DNA from: Heterodera schachtii
Lineage: Eukaryota; Nematoda; Chromadorea; Rhabditida; Heteroderidae
Length of the DNA stretch: 64,000 nucleotides
Reading direction: 5' to 3'
Assembly: GCA_023374025.1 (NCBI GenBank)
Contig: SIJG01000109.1
Coordinates: forward strand, 127,577-191,576
This document shows positions 1-12,995 of this stretch, piece after piece (position 1 is the first letter of the stretch; every line of letters starts with the position of its first letter). A program made the position numbers and the translations under genes. A model generated the notes under the pieces. It saw nothing but the letters and a program-made list of their open reading frames with translations, did not search any database and was not told the origin of the DNA.

Positions 1-335
1 ATTTGGTTGCCAAAAAAGGAACTTTTGTCAAAAATTCAAAATTTCTCAAAAAATTGCCAAAATATGCGCCAAAAATTACTGAAACCCCAAAATATGTTTG
101 TATTCGCCAAAAGCATAGATAGCATATGCGCAAAAAAATATGGAAAAACATATAAATCCGTCCCTGTTTATAATAATATTTATTATTATCACGATTTTAA
201 ATATTTCTATTGCCGTATGGGTGTAGGCGCACGATTTCATGCTTTGTAAATTTATCGCCTTTGTATAGTTTTTAGTTTGCCATTTTTGAAATTTTATGTT
301 TTTAACTAAATCAGTGATTTATTTTCAATTTAAAG
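1..335. other. AT-rich sequence with no gene
   Basis: An 80-codon open frame at 7-249 starts with ATG but is mostly K, N and F and shows no recognisable domain. The first 130 bases repeat short AAAATATGC and CCAAAA motifs that loosely resemble the TATGCA-rich elements near 15 and 51 kb. I see no reliable boundary and no promoter or RNA gene here. Confidence 0.4.
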
Positions 336-540
336 CAGGGCTTCGATTTTTCTTATTTCTAAGAAATGTTCTGATTTTGGGGTAATGATAAAATTTTTGC
401 TCTGATTTGTTAGAATCATTCATAAATTTGGAAATTTTATGGTGAAATGTTAATACTATGTCTATTTTTTAATTGACAAAAAATTTAATATTTTTTAACA
501 AAAAATTGTTAAAAATTTAACCAAAATTTCAAAAATTTTG

Positions 541-567
541 ACCGGCAGCGCCTACGGCACCGCCGGA
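541..567. repeat. GC-rich hairpin module, copy 1
   Basis: An imperfect palindrome of the form CCGGCnGCGCC-loop-GGCACCGCCGG, preceded by an AT-rich lead-in with GTTAA and CAAAATTTC motifs. It belongs to a family seen at seven sites in this window. Here it lies inside the 336-894 MITE. Confidence 0.75.
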
Positions 568-660
568 CTTTAAAAATTCTTAAAAATTTATCTTAGAACC
601 GAAAATCAAGATAATTTCTGTACAAAATCTATAAACAAATTGCATTCATTCAAAATTTTC

Positions 661-686
661 CACGGCGTCGCTTATCGGCACCGCCG
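661..686. repeat. GC-rich hairpin module, copy 2
   Basis: The second hairpin in the same MITE, 120 bp after the first. The lead-in ACAAAATCTATAAACAAATT resembles the lead-in at 12925-12950 and 35560-35580. The tail CCCCAAAAATTTTTAGAAAAA resembles the tail after 12995. Confidence 0.75.
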
Positions 687-894
687 TTCCCCTATTCCCC
701 AAAAATTTTTAGAAAAATGCGCCGCAAAAAAAAAGTGCTTTAAAAAGAAAAAAGCACACCTTTGATCCCCACGCTTGATTAATTTATTACAGAAGCGATT
801 TAAAGCAATTTTGCAAAATATTCTTATTTTTGACTCTAAAATTTTTTTCTTCGCCTTGGTGTCCTATTTTGAAAAATTTTCGATCGAAGCCCTG

Positions 895-3800
895 ATTAAA
901 AGTGAATGTGTTCTAAATTGAACTCGATTCTATTAAATTTATAATAATTTTTCTCAAAAATCGATACTATTGTTTTTTTGTTTTAATTTAATTATTGCGC
1001 TTCACTGGTTAAATGTTAGCTTTTAGTTGAGTTTTTTTAATTTTTGTTTCTATTCAAGCTCATATATTCGTTATTTATAGGTAAAAAGTCTCATTTGTTT
1101 TAATTTAATTGGATTTAAGAAATAAGAAATACACTTTTTTAGATTAGAGATTTTATTCATAATCTTTTTTGCTATTCTTATTTTTTAAATTGTATTATTT
1201 AATCTTAAAGAGTGAAATTCGGAAACTTTTTGCTATATTTTTCTATCTATTTCATGGATAAATTTCGTTTCAATTTTTTATATTTTTACGTCATCAGCAT
1301 TTTTTTTATTAATATATGTCGTGATGATTGCTTCGATCCTTCGGTCATTAAGAAATTTTGGTGATTGTATTCATAAAATTTTAATATTCTGAAATTTAAA
1401 CAAAGAAATCAGTATTCTGATATGCTTTTATAACTATTATAACATATTTTCAATTAACTAATTAATTAATTATCTGAAATAAAATATTATTAGTTCAAAT
1501 TTTAAAGAATAGTTTTTGTTTTTTTCATTGCGAATTTTTGTTTTCAATTTAAAGGCTTTTTGGCTATTATTTCTTTTTTTACAGAATTTACAGATAATTA
1601 TAATAAATGAATTTTAGTTTTTTTTTATTCACGTTCAATTCTTCTTTTGTGAAATTTTATTTTTTAATTTTTAAAAAACTTATATTTAATTAGGAATTCT
1701 TTAGCGGTATTTTTCTACCTTTATTATTGCAAAAGTTTTACATTTCAGCTTTTTGGCGTCGGAAAAATGCGTTTCTATAAGTCAGCCAAAATAATTTATG
1801 ATTAGATAGATACTTTATCTACAAAAAATTTTTTTGCTATGTTACCATTTCATTCAATGGTTTTCATTTATAAGTTTTTATTTATCTTGCCAGGTTTCCA
1901 GAAATGGTTTTCAATTGAATGGCAAGAATATTAATATTGAATAATTAAGATTTAGCTTTATTTTATTTTATTTTTTTGGCATTAGATTCATTATTAACAT
2001 TGCTTTTAAATTTATTTTCAAATAGAGGTTAAAATCAAAATATAAGTATTTAGAAACCTTTTTGTCTTTATTGATTATTTTTGTTTATATATAACTTTAA
2101 TTTTAGTAGAAATTTTACAACATGCAGATCTATTATAATTGGAGTTTTTGAAAAAATATTGAATTTATAAAATGACAATTGCTTTGCGCTTTTGTTTTGA
2201 CTCTTTAGGCTAGAGATTTCTATAGACAGCACTGGAGTAAAAAATAGGAACTTTTAATTGTAACGAATCTTTCCATAAAAAATATATAAATTTTGCGAAA
2301 ACTGTAAAAAGAATAAATAGCTTAGCAGAAACTAACAACTATTTTAAGTTCGTTGACATCAACTTCGATACTTGGCTAATTATCATTAGTTATCATTGGT
2401 TATTGTTTTATTTTTGATTGACAAATTAATTTAAATTTTACATTATATATTTTATATGAAGATTTTATTTATGCCTGTGTTCAAATTTTACATAATTATA
2501 TTTCTTAACGAGCAAAATGTTATTCATGGTTAGTTTCAGAAAGAGTACTTGAAGATTATAATCATTTAATTAATAAGAACGAATATATTTTTTTTTACAT
2601 TTTTGCTTTATCGTTTCTATTCTAGCTTATATTTTAATGTGAAAAAATATTCTTTTATTACCTCGTCAAACATTAAAGATTTATAGCATTTTTTAAAAAT
2701 AATTTGTAGTTATTAATTTTATCCGATTTATCCATATTGTTAATTTTATTTTTAGGTTTGAGATAATGAAATTTGATTCTTGCATATTGTTCCATCCCAT
2801 CGAGTTGTTGTTATGACTTAATGCGTTCTATAATTCGTATTCGTATTGTATCTTAATTATATTGTTTTAGATATATATATTTTATATATTTTTCAAGATA
2901 TTTAAAATGATGATTTGTAAAAATATGGATTTAATTTTCCCAAAAAATTACTAATATAATATATATAACTTTTAACGATAAAAATATTTTCCGCATTATT
3001 TGATTTTCGCCATTTTTTGATAAACCAACTAATTTTTTTCAGTTTTTCTTAATTTTTATTTGCTACAAATAATTTTCTTTATATTATTTATTTATATGAA
3101 GCGTGGGAAACCAAACAGCTGATCTGATAAGCTCTGTCGCTGCGCTGTCAGCGACAGATTGGGTTACAAAAGAATTATTTATAATAATTTTTTTTTAAAT
3201 ACAAATAAGTTAATATAATTGCCGTTTGGCTAAGCAAATTATTTCATGCTTCGTAAAATTTTTATAATTTCTTTGTATAAAATGTTAATAAATACTAAAT
3301 AAAGTGTTTATGCTTTTTAAAAAATCAGCTTTGAAAAAAGTTGAGTTATGTTTATTTTTAATTTATTGTATTTGCACTTCAACATACAAATTTATTTTAT
3401 ATATATATTATTTACCGCTTTTTTGTTATATATTATATATTTTAGTTTATGTTGAGGGCCTTTGCCGACTTCTCGCGTTGTCGTAATTAATTACTTATTC
3501 TTGGCGCCCGATATTTATAACGCTTATTATGCAATTTGATTTCAATATTAAATAGCTTATATAAATGTTAATTTTAAATTTTCATTACATTTTACTTTGG
3601 ATATTTCATCAGCAGTTAAAAATTTTTTTGTAAAAGATAATTTCTAAGAAAAATTAAATTTGCAGATTTATTTTACTAATGAAATTTTTTTAAGCGAAAG
3701 CCCTTTACCTAATAACAATAAGCATATTTCCACATTAAAAAACAAATAGTAAAATTGCAAATTTTGAAATTCTTATAATTTTTTTATCAATATAGAGTAA

Positions 3801-6020
3801 TTTTGCTTTATTTTTATGAATTAATAATTTTTAAATTAGGTTATATTTCTTATTTGTCTGATAAATTTGAACATTTTTTGGCGCTTGGACAGTTTACGCA
3901 TGCTCTCAATGAGTAGAAGTCTCTTCATGTGTTCCGATACAAAAAGTGCCATTTTTTCTTTATTTTTTAGGGAATTTTTATAATTTTTACATTAATTAAA
4001 TTTATTTATGAGTATACATTTTGGAAAATTTCATATTATTTATTAAAAATAAATCGTTGAGAAAAAACCAAAATTCATTGTTTGGCATTGCCATATTTAT
4101 TCAGCTTTTTAAAAATTTGAAGCAAGATTTTCCATGACTTCGTAAAAATATTTTGTTTTTTACTTTTTCTGTGTTCCGAAATAATTTATTTAATATTGGG
4201 TATTTTAGTTTATTTATTATTAAGAATAAGTTTTTTAAATCTATATGTTTCTAAGAAAAAATTATAAAATTAATAAAATATCATGTAACCATTGGAAAGT
4301 TTTGATGGTATCGTTTTTGAGTATATATGAACAATTGCAATTTTAAATATTAACAAAATATTTTTTATTTAAATTTATTAATACGAGATTTATTGAGTAA
4401 CTAAACTTTTGCTAATTACTGTTTTTATTCTACCATTAATATTTAATTGGAATTTCTGTAAACTAATTTTAGTACTTTGAATTCTCATCTTTTAACGGTG
4501 ACTTCGGAAAGAGCATTGTCCTTTGTGAATTTTTAAAAGAATTATTTTTTTATATGATTATTTTTTATCTGTCATGACTCCGACTTCCGAAAAAATAAAA
4601 TTTCCCATATTTACAAACTCTCTGACAAAGGTTTCTGTCTTTTATTAGTTATTTTTTTTATTGTTTACTTTACCCAAATACTGAAACCAATTTATTTAAT
4701 TCTCCTTCTGTCATTTTTCATTATACCTCTTCAAAGAAAGACATTAAATATTTAAAAATTTGCGTGATATTTTACAAAGGTGAGAAATTATTTTAAACAC
4801 ACTCATTTAGATTAGGAATTTGGAATTTTTCTTTTTGTCTATTTTTATAAATTTCCAAGAAAATTATTAAAACAAGGTAATTAATTTTTTAATAATCAAA
4901 TCAAAGAAAATTATTTTTTTAATACTCGCACTCGCTGGTTTTCAGTTTTTTTCTGAATGTTCAACGATACCGAATTTCTTTTTTTTTAAATCTCCGCAAT
5001 TACAATTTCAATTTTTTATTGTTTTTATTTTCATTTCAAATATTTCAAGTTAATATCTGCAAAATTTGATTATTTTTAAATTACTTATTTTAAGAATGTC
5101 ACCTTTCTTCAGCTTTTTCATAACCTAGGTCAAACCCTGTCTATTTGTCAAATACTAAAATCTCTTAGAATTATCTATTTTTCTTTTATTTTTTTTTAAT
5201 TTACAATTCTTTACCAATATATTGCATATGTTTGATAAATGATATAATTAATTTTTTATATATCATGTCATTTCATTTGTACATAATATTAAAATCACAA
5301 AATTTTAATATTGTTGTTTTGTTTAAAATAATCCATTCTAAAAATCCAATACATTAATTGTAATATTTATGGGTTGTTAATCTTGTAAAGTGGGTCAAAC
5401 AAGGTCAATTTTAAATTTCAGTTCTCTTGAATAGGATGCGTTATTGATGTTATATGGATGCGAATATAAAAGATATTCGAATTTTTTTTAATTATTAAAA
5501 AAATTGCTTCAAAGGACTTTGAGAAATTGAGTAATTTCATATAATCAAATATAAATTTGCTTAGTTTTTTTTGAGAGATTATTTAAAATACAGACATTTA
5601 AATTAGGCATTCGAAAATTTCTTGTTAAACAAATATTTCTATTCAAACTTAATTTTATTTCAAAATGCATAAATATTTTTTATCAAATTCTTTTTCCTTT
5701 CTTTTTTGCTTTATTTTTAGGCAAAATTTTTTGTAAAATTATTATTTTTTCTATTACGAGTCCAGGTCCGCGTGATTGTGTGATTGTTAATTGTTTCGTC
5801 TCTGGCGGATTTAAAAAAAATATTCTTTAATATAAATTAAATTGAAGTAATATTTAAATGGAAGTTTAATAATTTTTTTTTAATTATTTATTTATAGAGC
5901 AACCCATGTAATGCTCTATATTTTTTGTTATCAATTAAAGAATCTTTCTTTTTTTTAATTTTGCTAAACCAGATTAAGTTTTTTAGTTTCTTTTCAAAAT
6001 TACTTAAATATATAATTATA
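895..6020. other. T-rich block, no confident gene
   Basis: About 5 kb with strong T over A excess on this strand. Open frames such as 3304-3486 are low-complexity F/L/Y/I. The part from about 3.4 to 4.6 kb is a diverged relative of 13.7-16.9 kb; shared landmarks are a GCCGAnTTCTCGCG motif followed by TTGGCGnCCnGA and ACGCTTATTATGCAATTTG. The part at 5.23-5.40 kb matches 10.87-11.02 kb (CATTTGTACATAATATTAAAATC and TTATGGGTTGTTA). Apart from one short exon-like island at 1749-1805, no gene can be supported. Confidence 0.5.
1749..1805 (+). other. Exon-like island after a TTTCAG acceptor
   Basis: The sequence ACATTTCAG at 1740-1748 looks like a 3' splice acceptor. Read directly after it, the next 18 codons are open and end at TAG; the peptide begins LFGVGKMRFYKSAK. 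Base composition is less AT-rich than the surroundings. No partner exon was identified and nothing is recognised, so this could be chance. Confidence 0.2.
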
Positions 6021-6863
6021 AACTATAATGGAATATTTTGAATATAATGAACTAAAAATACGTGTATTTAAAAAAATAAATACTAATTCAATTATTTTGT
6101 AAAATCATTTATTTTTGAACATTCATGGATCCCAAAAACGCAACAACACTGAAAAAGAACTCATTCTGAAATAAAGTAAAATGAGTTGATACTTTAAGAT
6201 GGGATTAAAATTAATTGAAGAGCAAAAAAAAAATTTCAAAATAATTTTTTTTTCCATCAAAACTTTTTGGTTTAAAAATTTTCTATTTCTTTACCAGCAT
6301 TAAATATCGATAACAAGTTAAAAGCAAAAACTAAACAGATTGATAAAACCATATAAAGTAATTGATCACATGAGTTAATTCAAAAAAATTGCATTATCTT
6401 TTTTTATATCATCATTGTATTTATTCTTAAAGTCTAATTTTATAGTAAATAAATTCATAATACATAAATCAAAATATATTAAAATGAATATTAAAAAAAA
6501 ATGGGATTGAAAAAATGTGCAGTTAAACATAAATAAATTCATAATTTTATAAAGAATATGGAAAAGCAATAAATTATTAATAATCCAATATTCCGTGACA
6601 AAATGATTAATTAAATTATAAAAAATATAATAATGAATCAAAATGATAAAATAAAGAAAAAATGTGAAACGGATATGTCTCTTAAATTCTCTGTGACTAA
6701 TGTAAAAAATAGTAGAATAATAGAAGTCCAAGCTGTTCAATGAAATTGGAATTAAAAATGAACAAATTAAGTTTTGGTTTGTTGCTTCTTGGATTTTTTT
6801 TTTGATAAATATGATACAAACCTAGAGTTAACGGCATACCATGATACAGGATAATATTTTTAG

Positions 6864-7097
6864 GCAAAACTATTTTTTCCTGAGCTCCCCTGGTTTTTGA
6901 GCCCATTTCTTCATAGAATATATGCAGAAAAATATGTAAATTTTTATATTTTTAACCCTATTGATAAAGGAAGAAAAATTCCCAAAAATTCATTATGGTT
7001 CGTACTTTTATCATTAAATTACTGTATGGCTGGCTTTTTGTTTAATTTTTTTTTTGTTATCCAATTGTATTATTTATGCATAAGACAACTATTCTGA
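6864..7097 (+). other. Protein-like open stretch in duplication copy A
   Basis: An acceptor-like ATATTTTTAG ends at 6863. Immediately after it the plus strand is open for 77 codons and the composition is unusually balanced for this window: AKLFFPELPWFLSPFLHR, then motifs such as NPIDKGRKIPKNS. In copy B the same frame is preserved base for base to MAGF and then meets a stop. The minus strand is also open here (ATG at 6906 complement), so the coding strand is not settled. No family is recognised. It may be an exon, or a relic carried in the duplication. Confidence 0.3.
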
Positions 7098-7747
7098 TAT
7101 ATATTAAATTAATATTTGTCATAAAAGTTTGTGAATTCGGACCTTATTTTCAGTTAGCTATAGATCAACCATATTAATTTTTTTGCTATTAATTTCGTTG
7201 AAATAATTTTAATTTTCAACCTTTTAATTTCCCAAACATATTTTGATTCTCTTCCTTGGATGCTGTAAATAAGCGAAAATGTATTTTTTATGATTGTTTA
7301 ATATATTTTATTAAATTTATCCAACCTTTTCAATCTGCTTTGAATTTTAATTACCTTTTCGATTATGATTTATATTCAATAAAAAATTGTTTAAACTAAA
7401 AAATATGTATTTAATTATAAATTGGGTCAAATGACCTGAGCAGTCATTAAAATTTAAATATTTCAAAACCCAATTTTTAAACAAATAATTCAAATATAAA
7501 TTATGCATAATGAATTTTTATTGGAAATTTAGCTTGTTGTTTTTTCAAATAATCTAAAACCTGTAGTATACAAATGCAGTAAATTTAATTAAAAAATATT
7601 GATATAAGAAACTTTTTAGAATTCATTTAATTATATTAAAGAAAATCTATTAGATATTTAATCCTAGCAAAAGACCATAATCAATAAAAAAAACACTTTT
7701 TCACAATTAAAGCTAAATAAATATAATACTAAAATAGTGAATAAAAA

Positions 7748-7837
7748 TTAAAAACCATCACCGCTTGAGAAATAAATTTCAATTTGATCATAACTTGGCA
7801 CCGCATAATAAGACGAGAGATTATCTTTTTTTGGCAT
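7748..7837 (-). other. Short protein-like frame, intact only in copy A
   Basis: On the minus strand, an ATG at 7837 opens 29 codons with balanced composition (for example NLSSYYAVPSYDQIEI) before TAA. In copy B the A-run after the start is one base longer, which would shift the frame at once. The plus strand is also open through this stretch. Not recognised; coding status is doubtful. Confidence 0.2.
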
Positions 7838-8162
7838 AGATAAAGAAAAATTTAATGTAATTTTTTTATTCATTAAATGACAAAAAATTAAAAACAATAT
7901 GAATTATAATTAAAATCTAATTATACTTTTGAGAAATAGAATTATAAAAAATCATTAAATAACTATGCTTAATTATTCTTATAATTAGAAAATTTATAGA
8001 ATTTATACAATTCAATTTAAATTAAACTAATAATATAATTAAAATCTGTTATTAGCAATAACGAGAAAAAATGAATAGTAAAAAGGAACTAATAAAAAAA
8101 GTAGTAAATCTGAACTATTACAAAAAACAAAATAAGAAAAATATATGTATTTTATTAAATAG

Positions 8163-8282
8163 AATTTCTCCTCGAATTGTTATAAAGAAATAATAATACG
8201 TATCCAAGGAATGTGGGAGGAAATTAATGCACTTGATCATAAATTGCAAATGGTAATTCCATTCGTAAACAAATATTTTTAG
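8163..8282 (+). other. Protein-like open stretch with in-frame indel between copies
   Basis: After an acceptor-like TTAAATAG the plus strand is open for 39 codons, including IQGMWEEINALDHKLQMV, then TAG. In copy B the same stretch (29224-29352) has nine extra bases that keep the frame, giving WEEYKLINALDHK. An indel of three codons between otherwise almost identical copies is what coding constraint would leave, but one event is weak evidence. No family is recognised. Confidence 0.3.
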
Positions 8283-9551
8283 TAATTTAATGAATGATAT
8301 AAAATTTACAGTAATTAAAATTATGAGAGAAAACTGGAAAGCATACAAAAATATAAGGAAATGCCATAACCTGAATGGATAAAATAATCAAAACGGTTTA
8401 AAATGGAAAGGTAGTATTAAGGGATTGTCTTTTGCGGAAATTTTCAGATTCAACAACCACTCGTTTTCAAAAATAAAGCAATATACATTATTCCAAATCA
8501 TATAAAATTGAAGATAGGTAATAAAATATAAATTTACTCGAAAATGCATTTTATTATTTTGATAAATTATAAAATTTTTCATAAAATTAAAATCTCTACC
8601 AAGAAAAAATATTATAATAAATTAATCAATCATTATAAAAATAGACAAATATAAATTTATTAATTTTTAATGAATTTATATTTATTTATTAATAACATTG
8701 TTATGAATATATTATAATAAGTCATTTTAAAAATAAAATAGTTAATAAAATTCATTTTATTATAATAAAAAAAATTTTTCCTTTTGTGAAATAAAAACAT
8801 TAAAAATTGAAATTTCTAAAAGAAATTGTATAAATATATCCTAATAATATTGTAAATCATAATTCCTGAGGCCATTAAATTTAACAAAAAAAATCATCAA
8901 ATGACTTTTAATAAAATAATAAAGTTACATTTATAGACATTTTCAATTTTTATCATAAAAAATCACAATACGATTAAAATTGTATTTCTAAACTTTGATG
9001 TAAATTTGAAAGAAATAATTATAAAACAAAAAAGAAATATAACAAATGGTGGATATCGCGACTCCAGTAGTGAGTGCGATATTAAATTAAAAGAATTTAC
9101 AAATTAACTCAGACAATATTTAATATTAAGAAGCTAGATCAAAATTTAAGTGGTTCCTAAATATCATAAGTTTTGAAAAATCACTAAATAGTCAGTCTGC
9201 AATTAGATATGCAATAAAATAAAATTGTTGCTTGGGATAAAATTTTTAAGAAATGCAAAAAAATATATTTTATAAAAAAACTATATAAAAACAGATAAAA
9301 AATATTTATTTAAAAAATTAGTTAATAAAGACAAAGTTTGAAGAATATTAAAGAATCAAACAATTAAAATATCATACAAAATCCATAAATTATAAACAAA
9401 AGTATACCATAGAAAAAATATAAGTTGAAATATTAAATTAATAATCCACAAATAGAAGTTTATTTTTTAAATACCCAAAATCGTATTTGTAGAATATCTA
9501 AAATAATTTCTAATTATTAAAATTGGTCGTAGAATTAAAATAATAATGGAA

Positions 9552-11139
9552 TAATTTATTTTCAAATTTCAAGCAATTGCTCTATTTAGTTATTTTTTTT
9601 TTAATATAAATTATTTTTTTTATTTTATTTAAAAAAAGCTTATTCGGCCTCCTGCTTATCTTTTTATATCCACTTTCTCCTTTCTTCACTTTTTAAGAAT
9701 TCTTATTTCATGTTGTTTATATTTCCCACTTGATTATTTTTATAATTTTTATAATTCATAATTTAGCAACTGTAAATAAATTATCTATAAACATATTTAT
9801 AATCATGTTTAAGAATGTATTCGTTTGCTCGGTGCAATCGTTGGTACTTTATAAAGGTTTTATTATTTAATCAAATATATCAATTTATATAATATCACTT
9901 TTTACTCCAATATTTTTTTACACAATTAATTTAAAAATTTTTTTTTTATAAAAAAAAAACATTTTATTAATATTCAAATTCCTTAAATAAATTTGATTAT
10001 TTTTTAAGCCAGCATTCAACTTCTTATTTTAAAATTTTAATAAACTTTCTTAGATTTATTCCGTTTTTGTTAATTAAAATAATTTAGCCAACTTCGGGCT
10101 AAGAAACAGTAATTTTAACTCAGCTAAAAAAAACAACTTATTTTTATTCTTTTCAATAATCTTAGATGCGCGGTATTACATGATGAAAACAAATGGTTTT
10201 TCATTATATTCTATATATATATTTTCTTTTGTTAATAGATAAGGTTTCGTTAAATTTTAATATTTTAAAACCTTTTTTAAAATATTTATTCAATTTATTC
10301 CATAGTAATACTTGGAATACCGCGTAAGTCATTCATTCAGCTTCAATACTCGGCTATTTTTCACTTATTATTGTTTTATCTTTCATTGGTAAATTAATTT
10401 AAATTGTATAATAAAAAAATTTCAATCTATCCATTAGCTAAAATTTTTTACATATCACCTGACTATGATTCTATGTCGTTACTTCAGGATGCGGATCAGA
10501 AGATTATTTCATATTATTGGAGAGCGTTTGATTTAATTATTTTTATAATAATTCTTTTTGCAATTTTGATTCTTAATTACTTAATGAGCAATTTTGTTAC
10601 TTTTTTTTAGCTTTTCTGAACATTTATTCTTTGATATATTATTTTGTTTGAAATTTCAATTTAATAATTATTAGAAAGTATGCTTTAATCTTATTTTATT
10701 TAGATTTTTTTATTTTGATATATTTAATAAAATCAAATACTAGTTATTTTCTAATTTTTGCAAATGTTACTTTTCCGGTTTTCAGGGGCCAGGGTCTTTA
10801 GGGATATACGTTTATCAAATTAAATTTTTTTGCGAAAAGAATTTATTCTTGGATAAAGATTTAAAATTAATAAATTGTAAAAGTTAATATTTAACTTATT
10901 ACATGCCATTCCATTTGTACATAATATTAAAATCAAAATTTTTAATATTATTGTTTTGTTTATAATCCATTCTAAAAATTGAATACATTAATTATAATAT
11001 TTATGGGTTGTTATTTGATAATGTTTTTTTAATTATTTGCATTTTTTTAAACTTTAAAAGATTAAATTTTGAGTCTTTAAACTACAGTTTTTAATTTAAA
11101 ATGATTATTGCTATATTTTCACTGAAATTTGATATTGGA
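9552..11139. other. T-rich block, diverged repeat, no gene
   Basis: Sequence at 9.80-10.15 kb is a diverged relative of 56.43-57.20 kb; both have a TTCGGTGCAATnGTTGG-like motif and later CCGTTTTTGTTAATTnAAATAATTT followed by CCAACTTC. The 68-codon frame at 10404-10610 is low-complexity. An acceptor-like TTTTCAG near 10783 is followed by GGGCCAGGGTC, with no long frame. Confidence 0.4.
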
Positions 11140-11563
11140 AATGCCTTGCTGTCGGACTCGCTCAGTTGGGCGCCGGCACGTTTTGGCGTCAGCACTTTTC
11201 TGCTATAACTTTTTTCTTTGTCAACCAAATCCAACACTGTTGGTATCATTCGATAGATCTAAATGTCCTCTATTAGCTTGCAAAACTTTGAAAAATTTCA
11301 TTAAGGTTAAAAAAAAGTTTGGCCTGGAGAATTCAAAAAACCAAATTTTCCAATTTTTTGGCCATAAGTTTGTTCAAAATTGACAAAATTTTTTGGGAAT
11401 TTTGCAGGCTATTAGCGCATCTGAAGAGCTCTAGAATGATAGCAAGATTGTTAGATTTGAATAACAAATAAAGAAGTTATACTGGAAAAACTTGTGCTGG
11501 CGCCCAACCGTGCGAGCCCAACTGAGGTAAACCGCTTGCTGTGCCGGCAGCAAATTTGGCATT
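11140..11563. mobile_element. Palindromic foldback-like element
   Basis: The two ends are complementary over several blocks: AATGCC..TTGCTGTCGG on the left against CCGGCAGCAAATTTGGCATT on the right, and CAGTTGGGCGCCGGCAC (11163-11179) against GTGCTGGCGCCCAAC (11494-11508). The middle is a weaker palindrome that includes TTGGTATCATTCGATAG. That motif recurs as TTGGTACCATTTGATAG inside the 35.85-36.96 kb element, linking the two. No clear target duplication was found. The 84-codon frame at 11129-11383 runs through one arm and is unlikely to be a gene. Confidence 0.55.
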
Positions 11564-12454
11564 CTCTTTTTTATACAAATTTTGTTGATTTCCTGTGTTG
11601 GAATAGCGATGTTTATTCGGTTTATAGCACGAAAGTGTCCATTTTTAGAATCTTATAGAACAAAACAATTCTAATACCACAATAGATGTGTCTGTTTTCT
11701 TCACATTCATCTCCTTCTTTTATAATAAATATAGACCAACCGAATCTTGTATATATATGATAAAATTATATATTATTTTTATCACTCATTAAATTTTAAA
11801 TATTTTATAATATTTTTATTTTAAAGTATCAATTTTTATCAGATTTTCATATTGATAAGTTTATTATTATTTAATAGATAATGTAACATTTGTTTTTTTA
11901 CATGTAATGGCACCTCACTCATTGCAAACATTAAGATCTTGTCATATTCGTTGGTATGACTTAATTGGTTCTATAATTCATATTCGTATTGTACATTAAT
12001 TGTATTGTTTAAATAAAAATTATTTATTTTCAATATCATTAGCATCACATTAATTAATATTTTTTATTTGAATAGCTGAGTGCTTAAAATATTTTGCGGA
12101 AGAAACCCACCTTTTTGACGAATAAAATCAATTATTTTTCTTCTTCACACTTTCATATCAAAAAAATATCTTTTTTAAATTTTTAATTCTATTTTCATCA
12201 TCAATTTATTAATTGTATTTAATTTTCCCCTATGAGGAATTAATGAAACGGTCTACCAATTAAAATCACCTTATTTAAATCTATTTGCAAAATTTTAAAT
12301 ATTTTTTATATGAATTTTTTAGAAAGTCTTAATTTATTATTTATTATTCAATTTATTATATATTATTAGTTCAAATTTTAGTTGTAATTTATTTTACTTT
12401 TTATAATAATTTTTTAACCAGAAAATATATTGTGGATGATTTTCACGGTTTTTG
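11564..12454. other. T-rich spacer, no gene
   Basis: AT-rich sequence between two mobile elements. The stretch at 11.93-12.01 kb (TATGACTTAATnGGTTCTATAA) is related to 2.80-2.88 kb and, more weakly, to 13.60-13.64 kb. No open frame of interest. Confidence 0.4.
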
Positions 12455-12707
12455 ATAAATATTAGAGTTGGTCGGGACCGGGACCGGGACGGGAATTCCC
12501 GGTTTTTTCAGGCCCCGGTCCTGGTCCCGATCCCGGTTTTTGGAAAAAAAGAAATCCCGGTCCCGGTTTTGCCAGTCCCGGTCCCGGCGGGACTGAATAA
12601 GCACTGGTAAGAATGGGGGTCTGGGTGAGAAAAGAGAAGGGAATTGGTGAGAAAGAGAAATTTTTGAGAAAAAAATTAAATTTTTTATTTCATTTATTGC
12701 TTTTATT

Positions 12708-12783
12708 CACATCGTTATGTAGTCTAATGGCTAAACCTTCTGACCTTTATTATTTGTCTCTTGGGTTCAATCCCCCGATGGAA
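12708..12783 (+). tRNA. tRNA-like relic
   Basis: An A-box-like TAGTCTAATGG and a B-box-like GGGTTCAATCCC sit about 40 bases apart, as in tRNA genes. CATCG (12710-12714) and CGATG (12776-12780) could form part of an acceptor stem, and a long T run follows at 12789. The anticodon arm does not fold convincingly. It may be a decayed tRNA or a tRNA-derived promoter inside the MITE. Confidence 0.35.
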
Positions 12784-12969
12784 CAGAAAGTTTTTTTTTT
12801 ATAGTTTCTTTACCATTATTTTAATTGAATTTAATTAATAAAATTATTTCAACTTAAAAATAATATTTTTTCATTTTTAAAAAGCCTAAAAACACACAAA
12901 TTAACCAAATATTTGGTATTTTTTTGACAAATTCTGTTAACAAATCTCACTCAAAATTTCAAAAATTTT

Positions 12970-12995
12970 CCGGCGGCGCCTATCGGCACCGCCGG
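12970..12995. repeat. GC-rich hairpin module, copy 3
   Basis: The clearest copy: CCGGCGGCGCC, then TATC, then GGCACCGCCGG, an 11-bp stem with one mismatch. The lead-in GACAAATTCTGTTAACAAAT is shared with other copies. It lies inside the 12463-13430 MITE. Confidence 0.8.

Larger units (their letters stand above)
336..894. mobile_element. hAT-type MITE, CAGGGCTTCGA termini
   Basis: The ends are inverted: CAGGGCTTCGAT on the left and ATCGAAGCCCTG on the right. They are flanked by 8-bp direct repeats with one mismatch, ATTTAAAG at 328-335 and ATTAAAAG at 895-902. An 8-bp target duplication with a CAGGG terminus is typical of the hAT superfamily. The 559-bp body has no transposase frame, so it would need an enzyme supplied elsewhere. 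It carries two copies of the GC-rich hairpin module (541-567 and 661-686). Confidence 0.85.
6021..9551. repeat. Segmental duplication, copy A (shorter)
   Basis: From AACTATAATGGAATATTTTG at 6021 to AATAATGGAA at about 9551, this block is nearly identical, in the same orientation, to 26935-31977. Scattered single-base differences suggest about 99% identity by eye. Copy A is 3531 bp and copy B 5043 bp. The difference lies in five segments absent from A and one 9-bp in-frame indel. The ends show no terminal inverted repeats or target duplication, so this looks like a segmental duplication and not a transposon. Confidence 0.9.
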
